Assembly (NCBI RefSeq): GCF_014066305.1
Contig: NW_023501065.1
Location: forward strand, 62,001-126,000
Source of the DNA: Letharia columbiana
Taxonomy: Eukaryota; Ascomycota; Lecanoromycetes; Lecanorales; Parmeliaceae
Direction of reading: 5' to 3'
Length of the DNA stretch: 64,000 bases
Both the position numbers and the translations under genes were made by a program. This document shows, in pieces, positions 38,451-53,799 of this stretch. The notes under the pieces were generated by a model. It saw only the letters and a program-made list of their open reading frames with translations, ran no database searches and was not told the origin of the DNA. Position 1 is the first letter of the stretch; each line of letters begins with the position of its first letter.

Positions 38451-41400
38451 ACTACTATAATATCGAATTCGTAATTATATTACCTTTAAATAAATATATA
38501 TCTTCTTCTCTTATAATAATTAGAGCTATTAGATTATTAATACTATTAATTATATCGCGATTTATAATATTAAAAAACGCGTATAAAAGAATCGATTTTC
38601 GCTTTCTATAACCTCGTAGATATCTAATAAGTCTACTACTATTTTTATATTATTTTTTATAAAAGCGATATACTCGATATATATTCTCTTATCTATTATT
38701 AATTAATTATAAGATATATATTCTTTAATAATTAATAACGTATTAACGTTTTAACGAATATATATTACTACTCTAGTCTTACTTATTATAAAGTCTAATT
38801 TTAACTTTATATTCTTTATAATTATACTAAAAATATTTATAAATTTATATATAAAAAATATTTTATATTAATAAGTATTTATAAAAAGGAAGAGTTTATA
38901 ACGAGCTATTTAGAGGAGAAATACTTTTATTACTTTTAAATATTTCTTTATATTTAATACGTATATAATTAAAGCGCTTTTATATATATAAAACTATATT
39001 TATATATTTACTTTAAAATAGTAAAGCCGCCTATAGAGTATATAATTTAGAGATATATATTTTATATAAAAAAATCAATTTTACTTTAATTTAAATCGTT
39101 TAATTTAGATAGTAATATCTCTAAAAATAAGTATTATAAAAGAAATATACTAAATCTATTTATCGTTATTTATAATATATAGCTATTTTATTATATTTAG
39201 CTAGCTAATATATCTTTATATTAAAATAAAAGCCTTTTAGATATAAATAATCGAAGTTAAACGAATTATTAAAAATTATATATATTCGAAGAGAAGATAA
39301 TCTAATTAATCGATTTTTATAAATATAAAAAAGAAAGAAGATTAATATATCTATTAAAAAAGAAATTTAATTATTTACTAATCGATCGAAGAGTAAATAA
39401 AAATTATATAAATATAGTATTTATTAATTACTATATTTTATTATTATCTCTTATATCGAAAAATTAAAATAAGTATTAATTTTCGAAATATTAATTATCG
39501 AAGTAATTATTATCGTTTAAACTCTATCGAAGATTATTAATCTCGAAATTATTAATAAAGAATAAATCTTAGAAAATTTATATTATTATTAAATAAATTT
39601 ATATTCTTAGTAGATATAGTAGCGAAATTCGTACTTTTATTATTAATATATATATTATTAATTTCAACGCTAATCGAAGCTTCTATCGAAGTTTTTATTA
39701 ATAATTAATTAAAGTTAATCGAAGATATAATATATTAATATTTAATTAAGGCTATCGAGGTAGTTATTAATAAAATTAATATTGATTAAAGTTTACTTAT
39801 AATTAATTAAAGTTAATCGAAGATATAATATATATTTCGAGAAATAATATCGAATATTCGATTTAAACTTTATAGTCTTATTTAATTTTTTTTTATCTTA
39901 TATCTTATCTAATCTAACGCGTATTTTTTTATTATTATATTATATATATTATTATATTAATATTTATATTTTCTTTAAACGATATACTTATAATAGTAGC
40001 ACTTATCGAAATCAATTTCTATCTTAAAATCGATATCGCTAAGTTAGATATTATCGCGAACCGAGATAATATTCATAAAGAACTTCGATTTTTAGAGTCT
40101 ATATTTAAAGTAATAAAAGAGAAGTTCTCGCGTTAATTAAGATATAAAGATCTTTAAAAAAAGTTTATAAAATTATATAAGAGAAAGATTAATACTATCG
40201 TAAGTAAGATTATCTAATTATTATCTATTTCTAATTATATAATTATATAAAATCTTAGCTTTCTTCTTAAATTCTTATATAAATTAATTTTATTAATTAA
40301 TAAGATATCTATAAAGTAAGAGAAGCGATTATTTAAGAGGGAATTAATAAAAATATAAAAAGATAAATATACGAAGATTTAGAAGCTTTTAATAATTAAG
40401 AGATTAATAAATCTCTATTAATTTAGTAAATTATTAATCGAAAATCTCTCTAATATTAATTCTCTTTAACTTATTATTATCGATAATCTAAACGAGTATA
40501 AACTCGTTTTTATTTAAAAGTTAATAGATAATTTAATAATAATCTCTTAATTCTAAAAGTAACTTAGTCTTAAAGCTCTTATTATCTATCTTTAATCGAA
40601 ATAATTTTAAAGCGATATTAATAAAAATTCTATAGTATTATTTTATCTAATTTATAGAGTAGATAATATAAGTTTAATTATAAATAATAATAATAATTTA
40701 TAAGAGGTGTATAAGTATTAAGAGCGAGTATATATATTCGAATAGCGAATATTCTTATAGCGCGTAATTAAAGATTTATTAATCTTACTTTTCTATATTA
40801 ATAATAAGTATTAATATTAATTCTAGCTTCGATTAAGACGTTAGATATCGAAGCTAATATCTTCGAAATTTCGCGAGACTTATTAATATACTTATATTTT
40901 TAATCTTAATAACTCTCTAGAATATTTAAGCGTCTAGTTTTTCCTTCTATTAAGCTAAAGTAAATCTTAAAATTTTTAATCTCTTTTAGTCTTTATAATG
41001 CTCTACCTTAATCTAATTTTATCGAAATTCCACTTTCTCTCTATTCTACTATCGTTTAGCCTCTAATCTTATTACTTAATTTACTTAATATCTATAAAGA
41101 GAATAAGATAGATTTCTAATTTATTAATATTAGCTCGAATAAGAGTAATTCTTAATTATAAATCTATTATTATTTCTTATAAAAGAAGTTTATTAATAAT
41201 TTAATAGATAATATTATTATACTTAAAATTTATAAGAATAATAACGCGCTTTCGCTATAAGAGGAGAGATATTTAATAATAAAAGATATTATATTAATAA
41301 AGCTCTTAATTAAATAAGATTACATTTTTTAATTAATTAACTCTTACGATATTAAGATTAATAAGATTATAAATTAAAGAAAGATATAGAATAATATAAA

Positions 41401-44400
41401 GGTTAGCGATAAAGATCTAGTATTAGAATATATATTCGAGTATTATTAGTTATTTACTCTCTATACTAATTAATCTAATAGAAAGATTAAGCTTAATAAA
41501 AAAGAAAGATTATAATAATTAAATTAAACTTAGAAGATTATAAAGTAAGTTTTATAATTTAATTATAGTAATAGAAATATCGAAAATATTTATATCTTTA
41601 AAGATTTAAAATATATCTTAAATTTATAAGAGACTTCGATATCTATTATTCTAAAAATTTATTAACTATATAATTTAATATAAAAACGTTTTTAAATAGA
41701 TTTCTATAATAAAGTAATTAATATAAATAAGTCTAATTTCGATAAGATAAATATATTTAATTCTTTTATTTAACTTGCTAATATAAATATTTCTTTAGAC
41801 TCTAATACTATTAATAAGTTCGATATTTAAATAATAACTTACTCTACGATTTAATATTCTTAAAGAATATTAAGATATTACTATCGTTAAAGTCTTTAAA
41901 AAGTCTCTCTTCGCGGATAAATATCTCATATTAAGATTTATTTAAAAGGATTAATAGTCTTAATATCCTTCAATTAAGATACTTAATATTATATATTTAT
42001 ATAAAGATAAAGCTAACTACGTAACTCGAATAATATTTAAATCGAGATTCTTCTTAATAATCGTTTTAATTAAAATTTTCGCGAATTAGTTTATCGAAAT
42101 TATTAAGTTAATAAATCTCGAAGATTATAATATAATATAACTTCGCGTTTTTTATATATATAAATTAATTTAATATCGTAATATTAATCTAAAGTCTTTA
42201 ATCTTTATAAATATTAAATTACTTAAATATATAGTTAACGATAAAGCTTAATCTAGATAAAAGAAGTTCTTAATCTTAATAACGCTCGAGTTCTATAAAA
42301 ATTATATTTAAGTTAAAATAAAGAACTTATTTATATATAACTTCGCTATTAAGTAAATTTATATTAATAAGTATTATAATATAAAATTAAATATCTTCTT
42401 AACGCTTATATTAATTATCGTCTATAAGATAAAATAATTTAGAATTATTATCGAAGACCTCGCTTATATATAAAACTCGAGTAAGAAGAAATAAGTATAT
42501 TATAATAGAATAGTAAAGGAATTTAAGTATTATCTATTATTCGTTTATAGATATTTAATTATATTATAAATTATATTCTTTATTAATATAATAACGATAA
42601 TTTTATTAATTAAGTAGTCGTAGTAGAAGATAAATATTATTTTATCTAAGATAATAGAGAAGAAATATTATAATATTAAAAAATATATAGAGAATATAAA
42701 GTCTTACTTACGCGCTTTATCGAATAAGAAGTTAAAGAGAAATATTAATAAAATATAAATGATTTTAGATAAGCTAATAATTAAATAAATAATAAAATTA
42801 AGAATTATCGATAGTAACGCTTTACTTATAAAGCTTTTATTTTATAAGATAAGAAAGATTATCTACTTATTAAGCGATAATTAGAGAAAAATTCTTTAAG
42901 ATATTAATTAGATTATTTAAGATTAAATTAAAATTAAATATTTTATATAATATAATAAGATCTAGAGCTAAAGGTATAATTTATTTAAATCTATATATAG
43001 ATTATATTTTAATAAGGCCTATAAACTACGCGTTATAACTATTATTTTTAATATTCTTGAATTCTCTAAGATATATTAATTGAAGTTAATCGATATTAAG
43101 TGTTATAATAATAAGAATTATTACGAGTTTAAATAATAGCGATTAATCTTTTAAATTAGATAATATAAAGGAGAATTAATTATAGTATTCGTAAGATAGT
43201 ATATATAATTACTATTTATACGACTTAATAAAAAATACTCTTAAGTTTATCGCATTAAAATAGCTAATTAATATTCTCGATAAAGATATCTATAAACGTT
43301 CTAAAAAGCTAATAATATTTATAAGTTTTCTTATAATTAATCTAATTATCGCTTTAATATAATCTTCTTCTTTATTCTATTAATCTCGAATAATATTAAT
43401 AAGCTTATAATAGCTTAAATAAGAATATCTAGATAATAAAACTCTCTAATACTCTTTAGTTATTTAATTTAAAAATCGCGATAATCTAATAATACGGCCT
43501 TTTAAGAATAATAATAAATCCCGCTTTCTCATCTTAATTAAACGCTTTATAAATATAAATATAACGCTAATAAAAGCCTTTCGCTCTATTAACCTAGATA
43601 TTAATTAAAAAGAATAATAAGATATTTAAGTAGATAAAAGAGTAATATAGCTATCGTAGGAAAATAAAAAGATATATAATTATTATTTAATATTAAATAA
43701 TCTAAAAAGCCTCGATAATAAGATTTTAAATAGAAATATGCGAAGAGAGATAATTCGTTCTTAAATATATAATAATACTATATTATCTTTTTAGATACGC
43801 TATTTATAAATTTACTCGATTATTCTAAAGCTTCTATACTATTTTAATATATAATTATAATTTAATATTAAATAACTTATAAGATCTAGATAAAAAGATT
43901 TTAAATAAGAAGGTTAAATAAAAGATATTTAACTCGAGAATTAATATTTATAATAGATATAAGAATAACGATATAGATAAAGAAGTAAAAGATAAAGTAA
44001 TTTAGATATATAATAAATAAAAGAGTTAAGAGAGATATATATTATTCTTAAATAGATATTTTAAATATCTAAATAATATATAGTATAATTTAACTTTATA
44101 TTATATTATTCGACTTTAACTATTTAACTTAACTATTAATTAATCTCTTAAATAGATAGAATAAATAATATAATAAGATTTATTAGATAAAAATCGATCT
44201 ATAAGATCTATTTCTAAATTAGAATCTCTATTAATTTTATAATATTCTTTCTAATATATTCTTCTCTAGAATTATTCTACTTCTTTTAGAATTCTATAAT
44301 TTAATTAATCTTAGATATAGAATATAGATCTTTATAAATTAGCGTCGCGTTATCTTTATCTATCTTATCTAAATTATTCTATATTAATATTAATTTAAGA

Positions 44401-47400
44401 ATTTAAATAATATTAATTATCTCGCGTAGCTTAATAATAGAAGAGTCTAACTATAAAAAGATTCGCTTCTTTTTAAAGTAAGAGATAGAAAAGAGATATC
44501 TAATTAAGAGCGCGCTTAATATTCTTTATAATTAAACGAAGCTCGATAAGATCTTTAAGTAATTAAAAAACGCTTTTTCGAGAATCTTTATATCTAGTAT
44601 TCTAAGAGAATAATTAAATAATTATAAACTAAGTATAGTTATAAAAATTAACTATATATATATATAGGCTTATAAACGTAGGCGGTTAAATGAATAGCTT
44701 ATTTCTATTAATAATATTAACTTTATATTATAACTATATATCTTTAATTAAGCTAATTTCTATATATATTTAAAAAAAACTATAATTAATACGCTAATAT
44801 TATCTTTTAATATTATTAAAATCTAGATATTAATTTATATTATAATAAATAATATCGATTTCGATATATTTATAAATATATTAAAAGAAGATAAAGTATA
44901 TAACGCTATAATAGATCGAATTATATATTATATTAATAATAAAGATATTAAGATTAATTATTTCTAAAAGTTTAAGATAGTTATATTATTAATATATAAG
45001 CGAGATTAGAATCCTATATTCTTTATAGTTAAAGAATATTAGATAAATAAATATTTATTTTTTATATATATTTATTATTACTAATACGCGAAGAGATTAT
45101 TTATCTTAAAAAAGAAAAAGATAATAAAGATATTAAGAGAAATACGTAAAGCGATATAATAATTTAAATTAACTATTCTTACTATTAGCGAAAGGATTCA
45201 AAGTCGTAATATATATATATATAAGAAATAGTTAGATATTTATACTATAATCGTTATATTCTTTAAAGTTTAATTAATTTCGAGAAATTCTATAATATAA
45301 AAAGTTTATCTTATTAAAATAATTTATAATCTCTACTTTCTCTAAATATCTCCCTACGCTTTATATAATATAAGATCTTTATCTTTAATATAGCTAGCGC
45401 CTCGCATTATTTAATAATATTAAATTTAAATAACTTCTAGAAAATTTATTAGTATAAGTTTTCTTTATAGACTATATCTTAATAGACTTCGATTAAAAAA
45501 AATACGCGATCTTTATTAAATAGAGAGAGATAATATAAAAGACGTTAAAGCTAATATTTAATCTCTATATTCTATTAATAGAGATTATAAAAAGATAATA
45601 TTAATTATAGTAGAAATATATTATTATATATAAAATAGCTTTAAATTATTAAAAAGAATTATACGTTATCTTTAATAGTTATAAAGTTTATAATAATATC
45701 GTTATTAATAATTATATAAATTATAACTTTATATATAACGTTATTTAGAAGATAAAATATATTATCGATATATCGAAGTAATCGTTATTAATAAGTATTT
45801 ATATTAGAAGATCTATAATTATATATATTAAAATAGATATTATTTATAGAAAAATACTTAAGAATAGAGAAGTAAATAAAGAAGTGTAATTAGAATAATA
45901 ATATTTAATAATAAATAATAATTAACTTAGCGTTAATTATTAATAAAAAATTTATTTAATTTAAATAGAAATTATTAGCGAAAACGTTATTTAGTTTAAA
46001 TAGAGTATTTAAATTAAATAGATAGTTAAATTTAAATAGAAATTTAACGCGCTTTAATTTAAATAAGTTAAAAACGCGCTAATTAATAGCCCCTCTTTTC
46101 AAGTTAATAACTTTCCTCTATCCTTTTATTTTTTTATCTATTTAAATATATTTACTTTTATATTTTATTTATTATTATCTTTAATATTTAATATTAATTT
46201 TATTCTAATTTTTAATAATAATAGAAGATTTATAATATTTTATATTCTATTAAATAAGTTTATTATATTTAAATTATAGAGATTATAGAAACTCTAGAGT
46301 AAAACGCGAAAAAGAGAATAGCGATAAAGAGAGCTAAAAACGCTAGAAGGGAGAAGAAAATTAAGAAGATAGAAAATATAAATCGCAATCTACTTATTCG
46401 CGAAGATATTACTAATTATATATTAATAGAAAGCGAGTAAAATAAAGAAGATTAATAAGAGAAAAAGACGCGTTAAAGAATATAGATAGATAGATCCTAA
46501 ATCGTCTAAATATCGTAGAATATATAAGTTTAAAAAGGGTATATATATAATATTTAACCACGATAATAATAAATTCTTAAATAATCTTATTAGTTTATAG
46601 AAGATAAAGAAGTTATTAATAATTATAATTATTATATATAACGAAGCTCTCTCTAACATTAACGATACTCTCTTAATTTTATATACTATTATAAATATTA
46701 GAAAAGATTTCTCTTTTAAAGTTAAAGATAAAGATAAAGATCGTAAACTCGATATATTCTTATTTAATTTATATCTTCTATTAAGCTAATATCTTAATAG
46801 AAAATAATAAAAAAACTCTTATTCGAACTTCGATTAAGTATTAAAATTATTAAATCTAAGACGAAGAATAGTAATATTAATTATTAATTAATTAGTTTTA
46901 GAAATAAGTAATATCGATATAAACTAGCTAATATAAACTATAGAATTTAAAATAATCCTCGTTAGCGACGAAGAATTAAAATTAATAAGGCGAAGTAAGA
47001 ATATACTATATAATTAAATATCTAGATTAATAAATATATATTAAGTTAAGATAAAAAATAACTCGTTAAGAGAAGTCGCCTTTATAATAACGAAGTTAGA
47101 GTACTTTATATAAGGCTTTAATATAAGAATAAGTATATATTTTAAATATAGTAGAATAATAACTAAATTATTATAGATAATTTAATATTTAAAAGTATTA
47201 CGTTAAATAGAGTTATTAGATATTATTATATTAAAACCGCGTTATTAATATATAGCTCGTTTAAGCCCTTCGCCGATATACTTATTAAATAAAATAAGAA
47301 AATTTAGAACTTTATTAATATTTCTAATAATATTAGATTATATATCGTTAATAGATTAAAATAAAGAAAGATATATAGATTATACTTTATAAGATAGCTT

Positions 47401-49100
47401 AAATAAAGATAATCGTTAGATCGCGCTTTAAGATAATTTAATATAATAAGAAAAATATAATTATAATATTAAGAAAGAGTATCTTAATATATTCGAGGCG
47501 ATAAGAGTTATTTTATTTATAATAATTATAATTAACGAAGATCTTAAATATCTAGATCTTTAAGAGTTAAGTTTCTAGTTAAAGTATTATATTAACGCGC
47601 TTAGTTAAGTAATAATTAAAATATAAAGAGATTAGAGATAGTAACTTTATAAGAATATTCGATCTATATAAAGTGTTAATAATTAATCTATATATTTTAA
47701 GATAAGAAAAATATTAATACCTTTAACTAATTATTATTATTAATACTTTAAGCTCTTTCTAATAAGAATATAGCTTTTTAATTATATAGGCGATTTTCGT
47801 TTAACTCTAATAAAGAAAATCTAAGATATCGTTTAATTTTATCTTAAGGCTTATATAATATCGTTATCTAAAGATATAACGATAATAATTAATAACTTAT
47901 TAGTCGACCTTTAATTTATATATCAAGATTTATAAAATAGATAAAATATAATATATTTTATAAAACTTAGATTAATTAATTTCTTTAGCTAATAGTCTCT
48001 AGAATAAGGAATACTTCTTATCTTAATTAATAGTTATATTATTATATAAAATTTTCTTCTATAATAAGAGAGTATCTCTCGAATTTAGATAAAGAAGTAA
48101 GTATCTTTAATTACCCTTATTCGATAATATTATAATTCTTATAATAATCGCTCTTTATTATAATCTAAAGGATTATAATTTTAAATATTTTTATATTAAA
48201 AGATAAGATAATAAGAAAGTCGAAGATAAGCTCTTTATTATTATTTTACTACTTGTATAATTATAATACTTCTTAGAAATATATAAGTATATTAAGAAGT
48301 TTTAAAGAGATATAAGATAATAGAAAAGACTTATTATATGCTATATATTACGATAGCGTATTTTAAAGATATATCTTAGATTAATAAGAAAGATATAAAG
48401 ACTCTTTAAATTAAATAACTTATATAAGAATTCGCTAAATAATATTATTAAGAAATCGGGCTTTATAAGCGTCTTAAGAGAAGTTATATTAAAATCCGCT
48501 AATACTAAATTATTTAAAAAATTAGATTTAAGCTTATTTAAAGATAACGAAAGGATCTCGCGAGCTATTAAGAAATAATTAATATATAAAATAATTAAAT
48601 AGAAAGAAATCGGTTTAATAAATAATAATTAGAATTTAAATCTCTCTAAGTTTAAAGTATAAATACTCTATATCTCGATAAGTAGAGAGGATAAATAAAA
48701 AAGACTAAACTTTAATATATTATCTATAGCTCTACTATAGTAAATAAGAGAAGAGATAATCTATAAAGAGAATAAGTATTTATAAATTAATAAAGTTATA
48801 TTAAATAGAAAGAAAAAATATAAAGAATATATAGCGTAATAAATAAAATAAAGAGAATTAGTCTCTTTATCTACTAGATAAATCGAATAAGAATTAATAA
48901 AGGATTAAGCACCGCTATAGCGCTTAAAATTTCAATTATTTAAGAATATATATCTTAGAGATTATGAATATTATTAATATTATAATAAGATATCACGGTA
49001 AATCTTAAATCGATGATTTTTATTAGATATCTAGAGGTATTAAGTTCGATTTAAATTAAATACTTTAGAGATATCGTTATAATCGATAATATCGTTTAAT
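38451..49100. other. Unassigned interior of the large TIR element
   Basis: About 10.6 kb with no recognised domain. I tried translations on both strands around 41-43 kb, 43.9-46 kb and 46.4-49 kb. Plus-strand frames there give long Lys/Glu/Asp-rich stretches separated only by TAA/TAG, which could be cargo genes or further nested repeats. Confidence 0.45.
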
Positions 49101-49525
49101 TTAAATACGCTATAAATATTAATATTACTAGCGAGACTAGTTAATCTAGAATTTTTATAAATATTATTATAATTAATAATACTATTTAACTCGAATAATC
49201 TCGAAAATCTTCTTAATATATATTTAATTAGTCGAATTAAACTTTTAATAGATATTATTATTATTAATAATATTATTTAACTCGAATAATCTAAAAAATC
49301 TATTTTACGTATAGTCCCTCGAATTTTTAAATATATACTATTAAATTAATAGCTTATAGTCGCTTTAAAATCTAGTTAACTCGAATAAATACTATCTTAA
49401 CTTATTAAACGCGAAGTTTACTATATTTAATTATTAAACTAGCGAAAAGAATTAGATATAAATAAAGTTTACTTAATAGACTAAATCGTGCTTATAGTAC
49501 GAACTCGGCGGAAATTATACGAAAA
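49101..49525. repeat. Right subterminal region with duplicated segments
   Basis: Two diverged copies of TAATACTATTTAACTCGAAT (near 49,180 and 49,270) and further CTCGAATAA motifs precede the right terminal repeat. CA/TG dinucleotides reappear from about 49,485. Confidence 0.55.
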
Positions 49526-49545
49526 GAAACTTTTCAGATTTACAG

Positions 49546-50883
49546 ATAAAAGAGACTATTATTAGAATAATAAATTTATATATTTTTCGATAATTAGAAA
49601 GATAATTAGAATTCTATTCTATATCGAGTATTTTAACTCTCTTCTATCTAAGTAAAGTACTTTTAATTATCTTATTCTTATTTTTTATATACTTTCTCTT
49701 ATTATATATCAACGTATTATTCGTATAAGCTTTATATCTTTAATTATTAATATAACTCTTTTATTATAAATAGCGTAGAGATTACTAACTATATAATTTA
49801 TTAATAGAATAATAACTTAATAGAAAGCTAATATACGATAAAATTTCGATATTAGAGCCGCTTTAATAGCTTCTTATAACGTATTTAATATAAAAGTCTA
49901 AATTCGTATAATACGATAAGATAGCAATATCGTATTAATAATCTCTTATATTATATAAGCGAAAGGTCTTTTTAAAAGAAGTAAATTAGTTAATTTCTAA
50001 TATCTTTTAATCTCTCGTAAAGTAATAGCTAAATTATTATTAATTATATATATATATTACTTAATAAAATATTATATTACTATACTTACTTTCTTATTTT
50101 TAACGTTAATTTTTAGTCTTTATAAGTAAAGACCTCGAAATATTTTTTCTAATAATCTTTATACCGAAAACGCGAATAACTAAAGGCTTACTCTATTCGA
50201 TTTTTTTCGCAATCATCTTTTTACGATTAGAAGACTTTAAAATTTTCTTTTAATTTAAAATCTTAATATAAAGATTAAACGAGCGATTATTCGGCTAATT
50301 ATTTATATCGTTAAAAAGATTATTAAGATTTATATTATCTTTTAAATAGATCGACTTAATATATAAATTAATATCGCTATCTCTATATAACGATAATATA
50401 ATAGAATCGCTATCGAAATTAATAATTATTAATAATATATTATTATTAAATTAGATTAAAGCGAATAAGATAAAATAATTACGATATAAAATATTAATAA
50501 GAGAAAATATTTAAGATATTAAGAAAGAAAGAAAGAGAGAATTTCTACTTATAGCTTTAATATTTTAAAATCTATCTAGCGTTATATTAGTAAAGTCTAT
50601 CGAATTTAATTTATTAAAATATATTATATAATATAATAATTATACTTCTAATTATTATTATAATTATACTAGTTAACTCTAAAGAAACTAATCTTTTAAC
50701 TAGAAGATTTATATCTAAATATTTAATAACTATATATTAGAATATACTTACTTTAAATTTTAGATATAAATATCTTTACTTTTAGACGAGATAAAGAAGC
50801 TATAGATTTAAAATCGAATATTATTAAGAATTATCTACTATTTTCTATCGTATTTTAATTATTTACGATTATTAATATACTCG
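49546..50883. other. Unassigned RIP-mutated stretch
   Basis: No domain recognised. At 49,592 lies AATTAGAAAGATAATTAGAA, a motif also present at about 27,992 and 31,229. Confidence 0.55.
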
Positions 50884-51251
50884 TTAATAAGAAAGATATA
50901 CTATTACTATACGAATTTGATTACGATATTAATAATAACTATAGAAACTAAAGCTATCGAATATAGAGATATTTATTAATAAGAAAGACGTACTATTACT
51001 ATACGAATTTAATCGCGATATTAATAATAACTATAGAAACTAAAGCTATCGAATATAAAGATATCTATTAATAAGAAAGGCGTGCTATTACTATGCGAAT
51101 TTGATCGCGATATTAATAGTAATTATAAGAACTAAAGCTATCGAATATAGAGATACTTGTTAATAAGAAAGGCGTACTATTATTATACGAATTTGGTCGC
51201 GATATTAATAATAACTATAGAAATTAAAGCTATCGAGTATAGAGATATAAT
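50884..51251 (+). repeat. Four 92-bp tandem repeats (minisatellite)
   Basis: Units begin TTAATAAGAAAG at 50,884, 50,976, 51,068 and 51,160, each exactly 92 bp. Differences are mainly C/T and G/A, and units 3 and 4 retain GTGCTA, TTTGATCG and TTTGGTCG that units 1 and 2 have partly lost. The period is not divisible by three, so it is probably non-coding. Confidence 0.92.
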
Positions 51252-53799
51252 CTTCGATTTAGTATAGATTTTAGAATAAGAAGTCTCTTTTACTAGAGTA
51301 ATAGTATTTTTATAAACGTATATCTATATTTAAATTAATTTAAGAAGTTTTATTCTATAAATATAAAATATATAAAGTTATTAGATTAAGTATAATAATT
51401 AAATATTATTAATTAAGCGTAATAAATAGAATAATAATTAAAATATCTTATTCTCAACTTAGAATAGTTTTTCTTTTATTTATTATATATTTTCTTTTTA
51501 TAAAAACTATATCTAGACTTTAATAATACTATATTATTACTTATAAACTTATATCTTATTATAATTATCTAAGAAGCTATATATCTTTTAATTATAAAAT
51601 AATTCTTTTTATATAAAATATATATAATTAAATCGCTAGATATTAGTTAATAATTTTTTTTATTTATAATTACTAAAGAGTAAGTTATATTATTAAAATT
51701 ACTCGCTAATTTTATTTTTATAACTTCTTAAAGTATATATAATATAGAGATTTAAATTCGAAGTAAATTAATTAATTTTGAAGTTATATAAATTAAGATC
51801 TTCTTTATTATTTAAGCGAATACAATTCGAGAAATAATTAAATTTATTAATTTCTACTATCCGCGAATTTTCTTTAATATATAAGCTTTTAAATCTAATT
51901 AATAATAATATAATTAGTATATATAATTAATTTACTATCTAATTTAGATATATATAACTAACGTAATTACGCACTTTTTTTATTTATAATTATACTTTTT
52001 AAACTTTATATATAATCTTCTAATCTTCGCCTTCACGAAGTCTTATCTTTACTTCGCTTCGATAATTTAAATAAGTCTAAATTAGCAATTAATAAATTAT
52101 TAAGAATTTCTTAAGCTTTCGCGACTATCGAGTTAATAACTTTAATAAATAATAATATTATATATTAATAAATTATACTTAGTATTATAATTAATTATTA
52201 TATTAAAAGATATAGCGCTATTAAATATATATTTACTTTATAAAAATAATATTATTAATTTAATTTAACTATAGAATATAGAGAAAATAATTTTATTTTC
52301 TTTAGATATAAGTAATATCGTAATAAACGAGTATATTATAATATAAATATTATAATAATAAAAAGAATTTTTAAGAAAGAAGAGAGTGAATTAGAAAAGA
52401 ATAATATTAAGTATTTATTATTAAGCTAACTAATATTATATAACTAAAATCTTATTAGAATAAAATATTATTTAAAGATAGATTAAGTTTAAACGTTAAT
52501 TAGAAAACTAATTAGAAAAAGAGATTAATTTCTTTTTTATTAATACGCATCGTAGAGCTATATATAAGCGCTTCTTTCTATATTTTAAATATACTTTAAA
52601 TATTTATAGCTATATATATACGCTCTCTTTTATATTTCGTATATTTCGATATTCTTTATATACGCGATATATCTATTAAAGATAATCTTATTAATCTAAC
52701 TAATTTCTATTTAATCTTATATTTATTAATTATAAGAAAAGCTCTTTATTTTAATATTATAACTTTACTAATTTATTATTCTTAGATATCGAACCGCGTA
52801 TAGCTTACGATTAATTTACTTATTTTCTCCTCTTCTTCTACTCTAAAGATAAAAGAAAATACTATTTCTTTTTCGCCTTCGTCTATAATAAATTAGTTAT
52901 CATTTTTACGAGATTAAAAATATCGATTTAAAGACGAGGTTATTTAATTAAAAGCGAAGAATATAATATTTTAATATTTTAACGTTTAAGTAAAAGATAT
53001 TATAATATTACTCGAATAAGAGAGAGCTATATTAATAAGAAAGATTTTAAAACTTAAGAATAATCTTAATATAGCGAAAGATTTAATTTTTATATATAGA
53101 AGATTTAGATAATAATTAATCTAGCTAATTAAATTATTAAAGTATTTAAATTAAATTTTAATTCTATATTAATATCTAATAAAATTTATTTAATAGTTCT
53201 AAAATATTAATATACGCTCTTATTAATATAGCTAATAATTAGAATATTAATTAAATAAATATAATTTCTAATTCTAATATTTAAAATAATATAATAACGA
53301 ATAAGTAATATTAAAGTAAATTAAGTATATATTATATTAAGTAGAAAAGCGTTAATAGCTAAGCTAATTAGAGTTTTAAATTAATTAAATTAAATATTAA
53401 TTCTATATTAGTATTATTATATACTTTTAAATATATAATTATTAATTATAACGCTAATTAGAAAAGATTAATTTCTAATTTAAAATATTAAAAATAATAT
53501 AGCGATATATTATTAAAGCGATATGAGTTATTAAAGTAATATAAGTTTTTATTATAGTAAGAAGATAGAATTTATATATTAAATATTAATTTCATTTTAT
53601 TTCTAATATTTTATTTATTTACGTATCTCTTTTAATTTCTCTTTAAATATCTTAATCTTACGATATTAACTAAACCTTTATTTAGTATAGATCTAGCTTT
53701 CTTAATTAACGATACTTAATATAAGATATTAATAAATATATTTCGATATAAAGATAGTAATAAATCTTACTTTCTTTTTGATATTAATAATAAAAAATA
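51252..53799. other. Unassigned RIP-mutated stretch
   Basis: No domain recognised. The last kilobase may include the N-terminal part of the hAT gene that follows. Confidence 0.5.

Larger units (their letters stand above)
34192..49545 (-). mobile_element. Large TIR-bounded DNA transposon with Plavaka-like transposase
   Basis: CTGCAAATCTGAAAAGTTTC at 34,192-34,211 and its inverted near-identical match at 49,526-49,545 (one difference) are the only such pair seen and lie 15.35 kb apart. Both keep CA/TG dinucleotides, while their surroundings have lost them. CGATTTAGT-type subterminal repeats occur just inside both ends: four 40-bp units on the left, ACTAAATCG near 49,480 on the right. A Plavaka-like (CACTA-related) transposase relic lies inside on the minus strand. 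No target duplication could be defined. Alternatively the two 20-mers could be solo ends of two separate elements. Confidence 0.62.

Noticed and set aside
46423..46659. 78-codon open frame on the minus strand, Ile/Leu/Tyr-rich
   Set aside because: Composition is what RIP-mutated DNA gives in any open frame. It has no domain and no support as a gene.
34192..49545. Possible Starship-type mobile element
   Set aside because: Terminal inverted repeats and a Plavaka-like transposase are present, and no tyrosine recombinase (DUF3435 captain) blocks were seen, although RIP could hide them.
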